Origin: Atopobacter phocae ATCC BAA-285
Lineage (GTDB): Bacteria; Bacillota; Bacilli; Lactobacillales; Aerococcaceae
Direction: 5' to 3'
NCBI RefSeq assembly: GCF_000526675.1
Contig: NZ_JAGN01000002.1
Location: forward strand, 33,558-97,557
Length of the DNA: 64,000 nucleotides
The first letter of the stretch is position 1. Each line of letters starts with the position of its first letter. A model generated the notes under the pieces. The model made no database searches, was not told the DNA's origin, and saw only the letters and a list, made by a program, of their open reading frames with translations. Of the stretch, positions 8,640-16,978 are shown piece after piece. The translations under genes were made by a program, and so were the position numbers.

Positions 8640-9338
8640 CTATTTATGTGCAATAATTGCGACATAACCACCTTGTTTATAGCCTTCAATCACTTCTTCC
8701 ACTTGTTCATTGGCATACATTGGGTGGTTTAAAAGTGTTTGATAAAATTCAAATTGTTCAAACCCGATTGCTTTTAATACGTCGATTTTTTCTTCAGTGG
8801 AATGCCAAATACCATGTACACATAGTTCAAGTGGATAAGGTAATTGGGGCAACACATCTCTTAAATCGTCATGATCGAATGTGCCCACTTGTTTCGCTAA
8901 TAAATACATGAACCCAAAACCACTTTCTTTCGGTACATCAAGCAAGATTAATCGACCATTTGGTTTAAGGGCACGACGGCATTTTTCATAAGGTGCCGTA
9001 AGGTCTTCAATATAACTTGAACTTCCATTAAAATAAATGACATCATAAGCTGCTTCTTCTAATTCAACTTGTTCAATCGTGCCAAATTGAATCATCTCCA
9101 CACCCCGTTTTTGAGCGATTTCTCCCATGTCACGTGATGGTTCAATCCCCTCAATCTGTGCATCCGTTAACATACTTTCGAACAAACCACTACCACATCC
9201 TACTGATAAAATGCGTTTGTCACGGACGTCCCCTAATACTTTTTTATATAGTTTTAATTCACTTTCAAACAGTTGATTATTTTCCATAAACCATGAGTCG
9301 TATGCTGTTGCGTATCCATCAAATGCTGCTTGTGTCAT
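8640..9338 (-). CDS. Class I SAM-dependent methyltransferase in thiamine operon
   Basis: This 232-aa methyltransferase has motif I ILSVGCGSGLFESML (about residues 43-57), an acidic motif II (IEGIEPS), and YDVIYFNGSSSYIED with GRLILLDVP downstream. These match the UbiE/COG2226-like fold. The substrate is unknown. It sits between thiD and tenA with 14-bp gaps on both sides, so it is translated as part of the thiamine unit. No methylation step is known in thiamine salvage, so the gene may act on a thiamine-related compound or simply hitch-hike in the operon. Confidence 0.8.
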   Translation of the reverse strand: MTQAAFDGYATAYDSWFMENNQLFESELKLYKKVLGDVRDKRILSVGCGSGLFESMLTDAQIEGIEPSRDMGEIAQKRGVEMIQFGTIEQVELEEAAYDVIYFNGSSSYIEDLTAPYEKCRRALKPNGRLILLDVPKESGFGFMYLLAKQVGTFDHDDLRDVLPQLPYPLELCVHGIWHSTEEKIDVLKAIGFEQFEFYQTLLNHPMYANEQVEEVIEGYKQGGYVAIIAHK

Positions 9339-9352
9339 TTTATTTCCTCCTT

Positions 9353-10162
9353 TTATCCTTGGTTGGCTTGTGTATTAAGTTGCTTCAAAAGAAAAGCATG
9401 ATTCATTGGGCCACTCCCTTGACCGATATCTAATCCGTCAGCTAATGCGCCAGATAGATAATCTTTCGCTTGTCTAATCGATTCAACTAACGAAAAACCT
9501 TGCGCTAAATAGGCCGCTATTGCACTAGACAGTGTACATCCTGTTCCATGTGTATTGGGATTATCAATGCGTTGCCCATAAAACCATTGATCGAATCCTT
9601 CGCCATATAAATAATCGTTCGCATCATTAATCCGATGCCCACCTTTACAAAGCACGTTACATTGATACTTTTCACTAATAATTTGTGCCGCTTTCATCAT
9701 GTCTTGTTCATTTTTGATGGAATAGTCAGCCAATAATTCAGCTTCTTCAATATTCGGCGTGATGACTGTTGCGATTGGAAGTAACTTGCTTTTTAATGCC
9801 TCAATCGCTTCATCGGAAATCAGTTTCGCTCCACTTGTTGCGACCATCACTGGATCAACGACAATGTTTTGTGTTTGATAAAAGGCTAATCGCTCACTTA
9901 TTTGATGAATTAATGCAGAAGAAGCGACCATTCCAATTTTAACTGCGTCAGGACGGATATCTTCAAATACGGCATCGATTTGATGCGCTAGAAATTGCGG
10001 GGACACTTCTTCTATTGCGCGTACTCCTGTTGTATTTTGAGCGGTTAGAGCGGTAATGGCACTCATCGCATAAACCCCATTTAAAGTCATCGCCTTTAAA
10101 TCCGCTTGAATCCCTGCACCACCACTTGAATCACTTCCTGCAATCGACAATGCTGTTTTCAT
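9353..10162 (-). CDS. thiD: Hydroxymethylpyrimidine/phosphomethylpyrimidine kinase
   Basis: This 269-aa ribokinase-family enzyme phosphorylates HMP and HMP-P to HMP-PP. The N-terminal SIAGSDSSGGAGIQADLKAM and the C-terminal anion-hole motif HGTGCTLSSAIAAYLA are diagnostic. VDPVMVATSG is also conserved. The length is typical. It is part of the TPP-riboswitch operon, 55 bp after the HAD gene, with the methyltransferase following 14 bp later. Confidence 0.95.
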   Translation of the reverse strand: MKTALSIAGSDSSGGAGIQADLKAMTLNGVYAMSAITALTAQNTTGVRAIEEVSPQFLAHQIDAVFEDIRPDAVKIGMVASSALIHQISERLAFYQTQNIVVDPVMVATSGAKLISDEAIEALKSKLLPIATVITPNIEEAELLADYSIKNEQDMMKAAQIISEKYQCNVLCKGGHRINDANDYLYGEGFDQWFYGQRIDNPNTHGTGCTLSSAIAAYLAQGFSLVESIRQAKDYLSGALADGLDIGQGSGPMNHAFLLKQLNTQANQG

Positions 10163-10217
10163 ATTGTTTCCTTCCTTTCACCCATCATTAATAGATTTTC
10201 ACATGCCTACCCTTCAA

Positions 10218-10880
10218 TTAGTGGCTAAATAGTTCCTTATCCTGACGAACTTCCCACGCTTCAAAGGATGTAATATATTTTGTTGCGAGCTGTTTCACCT
10301 CTGTTTGACGAGCTTCAGATGCATCGAATACCCCTATTACTTTAAATCCATCCGCTGTTGCTGTTTTAATTGCATGCAAAGCATCTTCAAATACCCAAGT
10401 ATCTTGTTTCGTCGTCTTTAAATACGTCAATGCTTCTCGATAAATTAATGAGGATTGTTTACTTGCTCCCACCATTTCTTCCGTCACAATGGCAGAAAAA
10501 TACGATTGAATGCCACACCGATTTAACGCCTGTTCAATGAGTGATCGATCAGACGCAGTCGCTATGCACATCGCAACACCTTGTTCCTTTAAGTCGCTTA
10601 ACAAGTCTTTGACGCCTGGTTTGAGCTGAACGTCATGTTGATAGAACGCTTCCATCATTTGGTGTAGTTCAGTAGCCAGCTGATGCCGTGATTGATTGAG
10701 TTGATACGTTTCGATTAAATAAGACAATCCTTCATCTAATGACTGTGTCGCCAACGTTTCTTTTAAATTGATAGCAGGTTGAATGCCTTGCTTTTTCAAG
10801 TACTGCGCTGCGAGATTATCCCACATTGCCATCGAATCGAATAACGTCCCATCTGCATCAAAAATTGCTCCGCGCATCAT
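10218..10880 (-). CDS. HAD-superfamily phosphatase in thiamine operon
   Basis: This 220-aa HAD hydrolase has motif I DADGTLFDS (residues 8-16), a helical cap, a motif III Lys in GASKQSS and a motif IV acidic pair in WVFEDALHA. It overlaps the thiE stop by 4 bp, so the two are translationally coupled. Similar stand-alone HAD enzymes in thi operons can remove phosphate from thiamine phosphate or HMP phosphates. That role is inferred from position and not shown by the sequence. A beta-phosphoglucomutase-like sugar phosphatase is the alternative. Confidence 0.8.
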   Translation of the reverse strand: MMRGAIFDADGTLFDSMAMWDNLAAQYLKKQGIQPAINLKETLATQSLDEGLSYLIETYQLNQSRHQLATELHQMMEAFYQHDVQLKPGVKDLLSDLKEQGVAMCIATASDRSLIEQALNRCGIQSYFSAIVTEEMVGASKQSSLIYREALTYLKTTKQDTWVFEDALHAIKTATADGFKVIGVFDASEARQTEVKQLATKYITSFEAWEVRQDKELFSH

Positions 10881-11515
10881 TCTTTCACAAGCTCCCTTGC
10901 CATGCGATATAATGTTCGTGTTTGTTCTTCTATCTGTTCGGCTGAAAAAATAGCTGAAACCATCGCGACGCCATCAATGCCAGTCCCTGCTAATTGCATC
11001 ATATTATTTTCCTGAATTCCTCCGATTGCAACAACAGGTATATGAATCGCCGCACTAATTGCACGTAATTCATCCATTGTGACTTCAACCGCATCTGCTT
11101 TTGTCGACGTCGTAAATACAGCCCCTACGCCAACATAATCAGCCCCTGCTTGTTCAGCTACTTTCGCTTGATCAATCGTTTGAACCGATACACCTAATAG
11201 CTTGTTTGGTCCAATCAGTTGACGTACTTGTTCAGCGGGCATATCGGATTGCCCCACATGTACGCCATCAGCGTCGCATTGTAGTGCTATATCCACATTA
11301 TCGTTAATAATAAATGGTACGTGATACACTTGGCACCGTTCTTTTATTTGACGTGCTTCCACTAAAAAATCCGTCGCATTTAAATGTTTTTCACGTAACT
11401 GTACACAGGTTACGCCCCCTTTTAAAGCTGCTTCAACTTGCTCTAATAAGGTTTGACGGCCTACCCATGCACGGTCTGTCAATGCATACAATAACATTGC
11501 TTGTTTAACTTCCAT
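10877..11515 (-). CDS. thiE: Thiamine phosphate synthase
   Basis: This 212-aa TIM-barrel enzyme joins HMP-PP and thiazole phosphate to make thiamine phosphate. CVQLREK (pyrophosphate/pyrimidine site), INDNVDIALQCDADGVHVGQ, VGAVFTTSTK and VAIGGI are all in place. The ATG follows AGGAGGTC. It lies 14 bp after thiM and overlaps the HAD gene by 4 bp. With ThiM and ThiD it makes a salvage route. No thiC, thiG, thiH or thiS is present here. Confidence 0.95.
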   Translation of the reverse strand: MEVKQAMLLYALTDRAWVGRQTLLEQVEAALKGGVTCVQLREKHLNATDFLVEARQIKERCQVYHVPFIINDNVDIALQCDADGVHVGQSDMPAEQVRQLIGPNKLLGVSVQTIDQAKVAEQAGADYVGVGAVFTTSTKADAVEVTMDELRAISAAIHIPVVAIGGIQENNMMQLAGTGIDGVAMVSAIFSAEQIEEQTRTLYRMARELVKE

Positions 11516-11529
11516 GCGTTGTGACCTCC

Positions 11530-12351
11530 TTACATTCTCTTTAATTTTGCGCGTTGCTTCAACGTTTCTCCATCTAAGTGATACATCGCATCGATCATGT
11601 AATTTCGATAAGTCGCATTGCCATCTTGAGGTGTTAGGCGTTCATGAGCTATTTCTCCACATACCCCCATAGCGGTTATCGCTGCAACCGCTGCTTCAAA
11701 TGGCTCAGTCGGATTAGCAGCTAAATATGCTCCTGTTAAAGCGGATAATTGACAGCCTGTTCCAGTCACTCGACTCATCATGGCATGCCCATTGTAAATG
11801 CAACACGCTTGGTTCGCATCAGCTACAATATCAATAGCACCCGTGATTGCAATGACCGCACCTGTTTTTTTCGCAAAATCTTTCGCAAAGGCTACTGCTT
11901 GTTCCATTGTGTCTTCAGTCACTTGATCAGCCACATCTGCATCGACGCCTCGTGTCGTTCCACTTCCATTCGCCAACGTTTTAATTTCTGAAATATTCCC
12001 GCGAATTACTGTGAATTGAACGGTATCTACTAACTCATTAGCCGATGTTGTTCGTAATGGAGAAGCTCCCGCACCCACTGGATCAAAAACAACCGGATGA
12101 TTTAACTCATTGGCCTTTTTCCCAGCTGCTTTCATAGCTGCAAACGAACGATCATTTAATGTCCCTAAATTAATATTTAAACTGTCACAAATGCTCGTAA
12201 TATCTTCTACTTCGGTCACATCATCGGCCATAATCGGCGACCCACCACATGCCAGCAAAATATTGGCACAATCATTGGCAGTTACATAGTTTGTAATATT
12301 ATGGACTAAAGGGGATGTCTCTTTTACTTGGTTTAACATTTTTTCTAACAT
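11530..12351 (-). CDS. thiM: Hydroxyethylthiazole kinase
   Basis: This 273-aa enzyme phosphorylates 4-methyl-5-hydroxyethylthiazole for salvage. HNITNYVTANDCANILLACG and the C-terminal RVTGTGCQLSALTGAYLAAN are diagnostic. The start is placed at 12351 because AGAGGAGG lies 8 bases upstream. A longer in-frame ATG at 12381 would put that ribosome site inside the gene. It is the first gene behind the TPP riboswitch. Confidence 0.95.
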   Translation of the reverse strand: MLEKMLNQVKETSPLVHNITNYVTANDCANILLACGGSPIMADDVTEVEDITSICDSLNINLGTLNDRSFAAMKAAGKKANELNHPVVFDPVGAGASPLRTTSANELVDTVQFTVIRGNISEIKTLANGSGTTRGVDADVADQVTEDTMEQAVAFAKDFAKKTGAVIAITGAIDIVADANQACCIYNGHAMMSRVTGTGCQLSALTGAYLAANPTEPFEAAVAAITAMGVCGEIAHERLTPQDGNATYRNYMIDAMYHLDGETLKQRAKLKRM

Positions 12352-12442
12352 TTGTTTTCCTCCTCTTATTTTATCGCTCATTTTTTTATCTTTTGCACGG
12401 GTATATGAATAATTTCGTTGGCCACTTCCTTTCTTTAAATAT

Positions 12443-12580
12443 AAAAAAACAGAGATTACCTATTCAGTAATCCCCGTAAAATACGTTCGCTCATTGTATT
12501 CTCCCTACGTTGGCATTATCCAAATCAGGTTAGCGGTCTAAGGTCACACCTTACTCTCAGCCTGTTTACAAGCTCCCGTA
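12443..12580 (-). promoter_or_regulatory. TPP riboswitch with transcription terminator
   Basis: The minus strand carries the THI element. The 5' GGGAGCTTG, the CTGAGAGTAAGG segment, ACCTGATTTGGATAATGCCA and the closing CGTAGGGAG run from 12580 to 12500. A terminator hairpin follows at 12443-12475 (GGGGATTAC and GTAATCTC arms, then T7). Binding of thiamine diphosphate is expected to favour the terminator and shut off thiM to tenA. Confidence 0.95.
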
Positions 12581-12596
12581 TCTTTTAATTGTCTTC

Positions 12597-12625
12597 ATCA
12601 TAAAAGAGATTAATCTATGTGTCAA
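12597..12625 (-). promoter_or_regulatory. Thiamine operon promoter
   Basis: On the minus strand, TTGACA (12620-12625) and TATGAT (12597-12602) are separated by 17 bases, directly upstream of the THI element. Confidence 0.75.
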
Positions 12626-12642
12626 TGATTTTACTACTCGGT

Positions 12643-13602
12643 TTAACGACTCACAACATTTTGTGGATGACCGTTTAAAAACGCAACTGCATTATCAAAA
12701 GCAATTTGTGCGCGTAATTCCATCGACTCATTACTTAAATAGGCGATATGAGGTGTCAGTATTGCACGTTTAGCATATAATAGCGGATAATCTGATGGAA
12801 TCGGTGGTTCCATGCCGTACACATCAATCCCCGCTCCAGCAATCTGCCCTGTATTTAACGCCTCGGCTAATGCTTCATTATCTACTACTGGGCCACGTGC
12901 GCAATTAATTAAAATAGCCGATTTTTTCATTAAGGCTAACTTTTCTTTTGAAATTAATCTTCGTGTACTTGGTATTAATGGCGTATGTAATGACACAATA
13001 TCAGCCTGTTGCATCAATTCTTCCAACGGCATAAACGCTATTCCTAATTGTCGCGCTTCTTCAGAAGGATGTGGCGAGGTACCAATCACGCGTGCACCAA
13101 ATGCTTGAAATAATTTAGCGGTCATTAAGCCAATTTTTCCTACTCCAACAATACCGACTGTTTTTCCTTTTATTTCGGACCCTTGAAATGGACCAGGAAA
13201 TTGCTCTGCTTGACGTGTATCTTGATCGCTTGAACCAATTTGACGGTACAAACTGAGTGTTAGTCCAATGACCAACTCTGCAACGGCCTGATTTGCATAA
13301 CCGGCTGCATTTAAGACCATAATATCTTGATTTTTAGCTTGTGATATTCCGATATGATCTACTCCTGTAAAAGCTACATCAATGCATTTTAGGCTTTCAA
13401 TTTGATCGATGACTTCGGTTGGATACGGAGTATTTCCGATAATAACTACGTCTGCCCCAGCGCTTCGTTGAGCTAATTCTTTAGGATCCGTAGTTCGTTG
13501 ATTGTAATAAACAAATTCATGTCCTAGCGCCTGAATGGGTTGCGCTAATGCTTGAATGCGCTCATCAGGGACCTTTAACGGTTCTAATAAGACTACTTTC
13601 AT
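12643..13602 (-). CDS. D-isomer 2-hydroxyacid dehydrogenase
   Basis: This roughly 320-aa NAD-dependent dehydrogenase has the Rossmann motif GIVGVGKIG. Catalytic Arg (NCARGPVVD), Glu (DVYGMEPP) and His (LTPHIAY) are in the usual order. Length and motifs fit the SerA/LdhD/hydroxypyruvate reductase superfamily, but the substrate cannot be assigned. The start is placed at 13602 (MKVVLLEP). The ribosome site AAAAGG touches the ATG at 13611 but is well spaced for the second. It is a single gene between the thiamine promoter region and a small membrane protein. Confidence 0.82.
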   Translation of the reverse strand: MKVVLLEPLKVPDERIQALAQPIQALGHEFVYYNQRTTDPKELAQRSAGADVVIIGNTPYPTEVIDQIESLKCIDVAFTGVDHIGISQAKNQDIMVLNAAGYANQAVAELVIGLTLSLYRQIGSSDQDTRQAEQFPGPFQGSEIKGKTVGIVGVGKIGLMTAKLFQAFGARVIGTSPHPSEEARQLGIAFMPLEELMQQADIVSLHTPLIPSTRRLISKEKLALMKKSAILINCARGPVVDNEALAEALNTGQIAGAGIDVYGMEPPIPSDYPLLYAKRAILTPHIAYLSNESMELRAQIAFDNAVAFLNGHPQNVVSR

Positions 13603-13659
13603 TGCTATCATCCTTTTCTTTTTAGTTCTATTAATGTTACTCGCTTGATGTGTATGTCA

Positions 13660-13869
13660 TTATTCATCAAATGCTTGATAAGGTTCTTCTGGTTCAATTG
13701 AATGCTGTTGATCCTTTTTGTTTTTTAAATCGCGTTGTTGTAAATAAAGAAAACTGATTAGCCCAACCACTACACCCAATCCGGCACTTGGCCATTGTTT
13801 CATGCCGAATCCTAAACTAATGACTACCGTTAAAAAGGCGATAATAACGGCATAATTTCGTTGAATCAT
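13660..13869 (-). CDS. Small two-segment membrane protein
   Basis: This is a 69-aa protein with two hydrophobic stretches (residues about 8-22 and 28-45) and a charged, glutamate-rich tail. The ATG follows GAGGTGG at good spacing, which supports translation. No family is recognised. It lies 57 bp upstream of the dehydrogenase start on the same strand and may share a transcript with it. Confidence 0.6.
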   Translation of the reverse strand: MIQRNYAVIIAFLTVVISLGFGMKQWPSAGLGVVVGLISFLYLQQRDLKNKKDQQHSIEPEEPYQAFDE

Positions 13870-13929
13870 CTTCCACCTCGTTTCTACTCACTAAATTTTA
13901 TGAATAACATAAAAAAACAATTAAATAAC

Positions 13930-13959
13930 TAGACATATCGTTAGTGCATTCGGTATAAT
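13930..13959 (+). promoter_or_regulatory. tRNA-Thr promoter
   Basis: TAGACA (13930-13935), an 18-base spacer and TATAAT (13954-13959) lie just before the tRNA gene. Confidence 0.6.
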
Positions 13960-13972
13960 AACTAATGTTATC

Positions 13973-14045
<73 letters not shown>

Positions 14046-14054
14046 TCACTTTTA

Positions 14055-14094
14055 TCGAAACGAAGACGGTTTATCAACTGTTCTTCGTTTTTTT
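14055..14094 (+). terminator. Terminator after tRNA-Thr
   Basis: The arms AACGAAGA and TCTTCGTT enclose a further pairing loop and are followed by a T7 run, just 3' of the tRNA. Confidence 0.75.
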
Positions 14095-14836
14095 ATTGTT
14101 CTAATTGTTTCTCTAAAGCTTTAACTACCGTGTTAATATTCTCATGAAAGCAAGCAGTAAATAATGAATCATAGGGTGTTGGATCACGATTAATGAGATA
14201 ACTCGACCTTCCTGTGAAATAACTCGGCAAACTGGCTACTGGATACACTTTTAAGCTTGTCCCCATCACTAACATAATATCTGCCGTTAAAAAGGCTGAT
14301 ACTGCTGCTTCCAAAACTTGTTGATCTAACATTTCTCCATATAAGGTAATTGCTGGACGCACGATTTCTCCCCGATTCACTAACAGTCCATCGCGTTGAG
14401 TTACATCCTTTAAATCTACCGGTTCACCCTCCATCGTTTCAAAACGCATTGCACTCCCATGAACTTCGTATACTTGTGAACTTCCTGCCTTTTGATGCAA
14501 TTCATCAATATTTTGTGTCACAATTTGTATGTGATGCCCATTTTTTTCTAGTTTTGCTAAAAAATCATGCGCTCGATTGGGCTGCGCATCCGGGTAGTAA
14601 ATATGGTCTAAAAAGTTTTGATAAAATAACTTCGGATTTTCTTTCAAAAATTTAATTGATAAAGCTTCTTCCCCTGTATAATGCTGGCCACTTAGTTGAT
14701 TAAATAATCCCCCACTAGAACGGAAATCGGGGATACCACTAGCAGTTGAAATACCCGCTCCCGTTAACACAACAATTCGTTGGGGTATTTTTAGTTCTTG
14801 CGCCAATTGATTGAATGCCATTTGATTCATCTTCAT
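14093..14836 (-). CDS. Sir2-family NAD-dependent deacylase lacking zinc cysteines
   Basis: This 247-aa sirtuin has GAGISTASGIPDFRSSGGLF, TQNIDELHQKAGS, the catalytic His in EVHGS, and GTSLKVYPV, so the NAD pocket and catalytic base are intact. The small domain between HGS and RPAITLYGE should hold two Cys pairs that bind zinc, but contains no cysteine. The only visible Cys is near the C-terminus. Such zinc-less sirtuins could be active, altered in substrate, or ADP-ribosylating. No macrodomain or GcvH-like partner lies nearby. GAGGAGG precedes two close ATG codons (14836 and 14830). Confidence 0.85.
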   Translation of the reverse strand: MKMNQMAFNQLAQELKIPQRIVVLTGAGISTASGIPDFRSSGGLFNQLSGQHYTGEEALSIKFLKENPKLFYQNFLDHIYYPDAQPNRAHDFLAKLEKNGHHIQIVTQNIDELHQKAGSSQVYEVHGSAMRFETMEGEPVDLKDVTQRDGLLVNRGEIVRPAITLYGEMLDQQVLEAAVSAFLTADIMLVMGTSLKVYPVASLPSYFTGRSSYLINRDPTPYDSLFTACFHENINTVVKALEKQLEQ

Positions 14837-14983
14837 CCATCCTCCTCGTCAATCGATAAACTACACTATTTTCATTTTTTATCTTATCTTTCCATTTTAT
14901 TCTTACTTTAAGTTTAACATGTTTCCGTTAACAAACAACTCCCGTCCGCTGTTTATTCCTTTTACGTCATAATGATTGAAACA

Positions 14984-15011
14984 CAAAAAATCCCCTCACC
15001 ACAAAGGGGGA
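14984..15011 (-). terminator. Terminator after MacB-like operon
   Basis: On the minus strand a CCCC-GGGG hairpin with an A/T-rich loop is followed by T6, 46 bp past the permease stop. Confidence 0.55.
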
Positions 15012-15056
15012 AGGGACGGCTAATTAATTGATTACTCTTCTAATATTTCATTCAAT

Positions 15057-16298
15057 CTATCTCAATATATCAATCACGTTCTTAGATGCTGCACTTTTCG
15101 CTGGGAACACACTAAATACTACACCAATGAATACGGAAATAGAAATGGCAAGAATAATCGTAAACGCATCTGGATAAATCGAGAATGGTAAAAATTGGCT
15201 AATCACAAAGGCGATTGTAATCCCAAGAATATACCCAATCATTCCACCCAATACGGTTAAGGCAATTCCTTCAATTAAAAATTGATTTTGAATGTCCTTT
15301 GCCGTTGCTCCTAGCGCTCTTCTAATACCAATTTCTTTAATTCGTTCCGATACAGAAATGTACATCATATTCATCACCCCTACCCCGGCAATAACGAGGG
15401 AAATACCCGCAATTGAAGAAACAAAGTAGGTTAAAGTATCTAACGTTTTACCGATACCGTCCAATATTTCAGACATATCAAAGTAAGTGTACTCTCCGTT
15501 ATTTCGTTCCGGACCATTCGCTTTTAAATAATTTTTAACGTCTTCCGAAACGGTCTTCGAACTAAATCCTTGTTTAATATATAAAGTAGCTTGTAGATTG
15601 GATCCGGCATCTTGATTTAAATAACGCATATAGGTATCAAACGGAATATTGACTACACTGTTCTTTGGATCAATTTTTGATGGCGAGTCAAAACTAAATG
15701 ATAGCCCCATCGCTGGTTCACCATAAGAATATGTCCCAATAATTGTGAAATCAATTCCATCAATTGATACGGTTTTATTCAAACTATTCTCTTCTGTTCC
15801 ATACATCTCTTTTGCCGCATGATCAGCTACTAAGGCTACCCGATGATGCCTTTTATTGTCTAAAGATGTAATTCCACGTCCATGATTAACGGTAACATGT
15901 GGCCCACTTCCTTTAATTAAGGCATACATATCACTTACATCATATTTACGCGCTTTGATCGAACCAAATTGTTCCATTGGCATGTCGCGTGACATCATTT
16001 CCATTCGATCGACACCTTCAATGGTTTTTACTTCTTCAAATACTCGATCATTAAATGGATGAATTTGCTGGATGTCTTGGTCAAAATTAGTCGGTTGAAA
16101 GGTAAAGGTTGTAGAAACTGATCCACCATCATCTTGCGTTAGCGTTTTAGCAGTATGACGTTGGAACCCTTTCCCCAAACTAATAATGGTAATCACAGCA
16201 GCGATACCAATAATGATACCTAACATCGTCAATATCGAGCGTCTAGCATTTTGTCGTAACGAATGGAGCGCTTGACGAATTAGAACACTTGTTTTCAC
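15057..16298 (-). CDS. MacB/YknZ-like ABC transporter permease
   Basis: This 413-aa permease has an N-terminal membrane segment (RRSILTMLGIIIGIAAVITI), a large extracytoplasmic domain (residues about 45-280) and three C-terminal segments ending in the FtsX-like fold. The motif MYISVSERIKEIGIRRALGA is typical of MacB/YknZ proteins. With the ATPase and the membrane-fusion protein it forms a tripartite-like exporter. In relatives these export peptides or antimicrobial compounds such as the B. subtilis SdpC toxin. It overlaps the ATPase gene by 4 bp. Confidence 0.88.
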   Translation of the reverse strand: MKTSVLIRQALHSLRQNARRSILTMLGIIIGIAAVITIISLGKGFQRHTAKTLTQDDGGSVSTTFTFQPTNFDQDIQQIHPFNDRVFEEVKTIEGVDRMEMMSRDMPMEQFGSIKARKYDVSDMYALIKGSGPHVTVNHGRGITSLDNKRHHRVALVADHAAKEMYGTEENSLNKTVSIDGIDFTIIGTYSYGEPAMGLSFSFDSPSKIDPKNSVVNIPFDTYMRYLNQDAGSNLQATLYIKQGFSSKTVSEDVKNYLKANGPERNNGEYTYFDMSEILDGIGKTLDTLTYFVSSIAGISLVIAGVGVMNMMYISVSERIKEIGIRRALGATAKDIQNQFLIEGIALTVLGGMIGYILGITIAFVISQFLPFSIYPDAFTIILAISISVFIGVVFSVFPAKSAASKNVIDILR

Positions 16299-16978
16299 TG
16301 CGCCACCACCTTATCAGAAATAATTTGTCCATCTAAAATTTTGATTTGATGATTAGCAAATTGCTCTAAATTAGGATCATGGGTAACCATAATAATTGTT
16401 ACCCCGTCATTTTTATTTAAGTCATCAATGAGTTCCATTATTTTTGCACTAGTCTTTGTATCTAACGCACCGGTTGGCTCATCCGCAATAATGAATTTAG
16501 GATGATTAACAATCGCACGTGCTATCGCTACCCGTTGCTTTTGTCCACCTGATAGTTGATTAGGATAGTGATCCATACGGTCGCCTAGACCGACACGCGT
16601 TAGTACTTCTTTAACACGTTCTTCTGTTTCAGCTACCGTTTGTCCTCGATACAATAAAGGGACCCGCACATTATCTGCCACTGTAATGGTTTGAATCAAA
16701 TTGAATTCTTGAAAGACGAAGCCAACCGTTTGATTACGCATTTTTGCTAATAAATTATCGGTCCGTGCTTTTACTGATGTGCCATTGAATTCATATTTTC
16801 CTTCAAACTTTCGATCTAAAAAACCTAACACATTAATAAGTGTGGATTTCCCAGAACCACTCGGCCCCATGACACTCACAAATTCACCTTCATCAATATT
16901 TAAATTAATATCTTTTAATACGTGTAAGCGACTGTCACCACTGGGAAAATATTTATTAATATTACTTAAGTTGATCAT
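16295..16978 (-). CDS. ABC transporter ATPase (MacB/YknY/LolD group)
   Basis: This roughly 227-aa ATPase has Walker A GPSGSGKST, a Q loop in FVFQEFNLI, the signature LSGGQKQR, Walker B FIIADEPTGALD and the H loop VTHD. The extended LolD/MacB signature TGALDTKTS is present. The start MINLSNINKY (16978) aligns with YknY and gives a short overlap with the upstream gene. The longer start at 16999 would add seven residues. It energises export with the adjacent permease. Confidence 0.9.
   Translation of the reverse strand: MINLSNINKYFPSGDSRLHVLKDINLNIDEGEFVSVMGPSGSGKSTLINVLGFLDRKFEGKYEFNGTSVKARTDNLLAKMRNQTVGFVFQEFNLIQTITVADNVRVPLLYRGQTVAETEERVKEVLTRVGLGDRMDHYPNQLSGGQKQRVAIARAIVNHPKFIIADEPTGALDTKTSAKIMELIDDLNKNDGVTIIMVTHDPNLEQFANHQIKILDGQIISDKVVAQ

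Noticed and set aside
12643..13602. Assignment as SerA (phosphoglycerate dehydrogenase)
   Set aside because: Only general family motifs are seen, there is no C-terminal ACT domain, and no serine genes are nearby.
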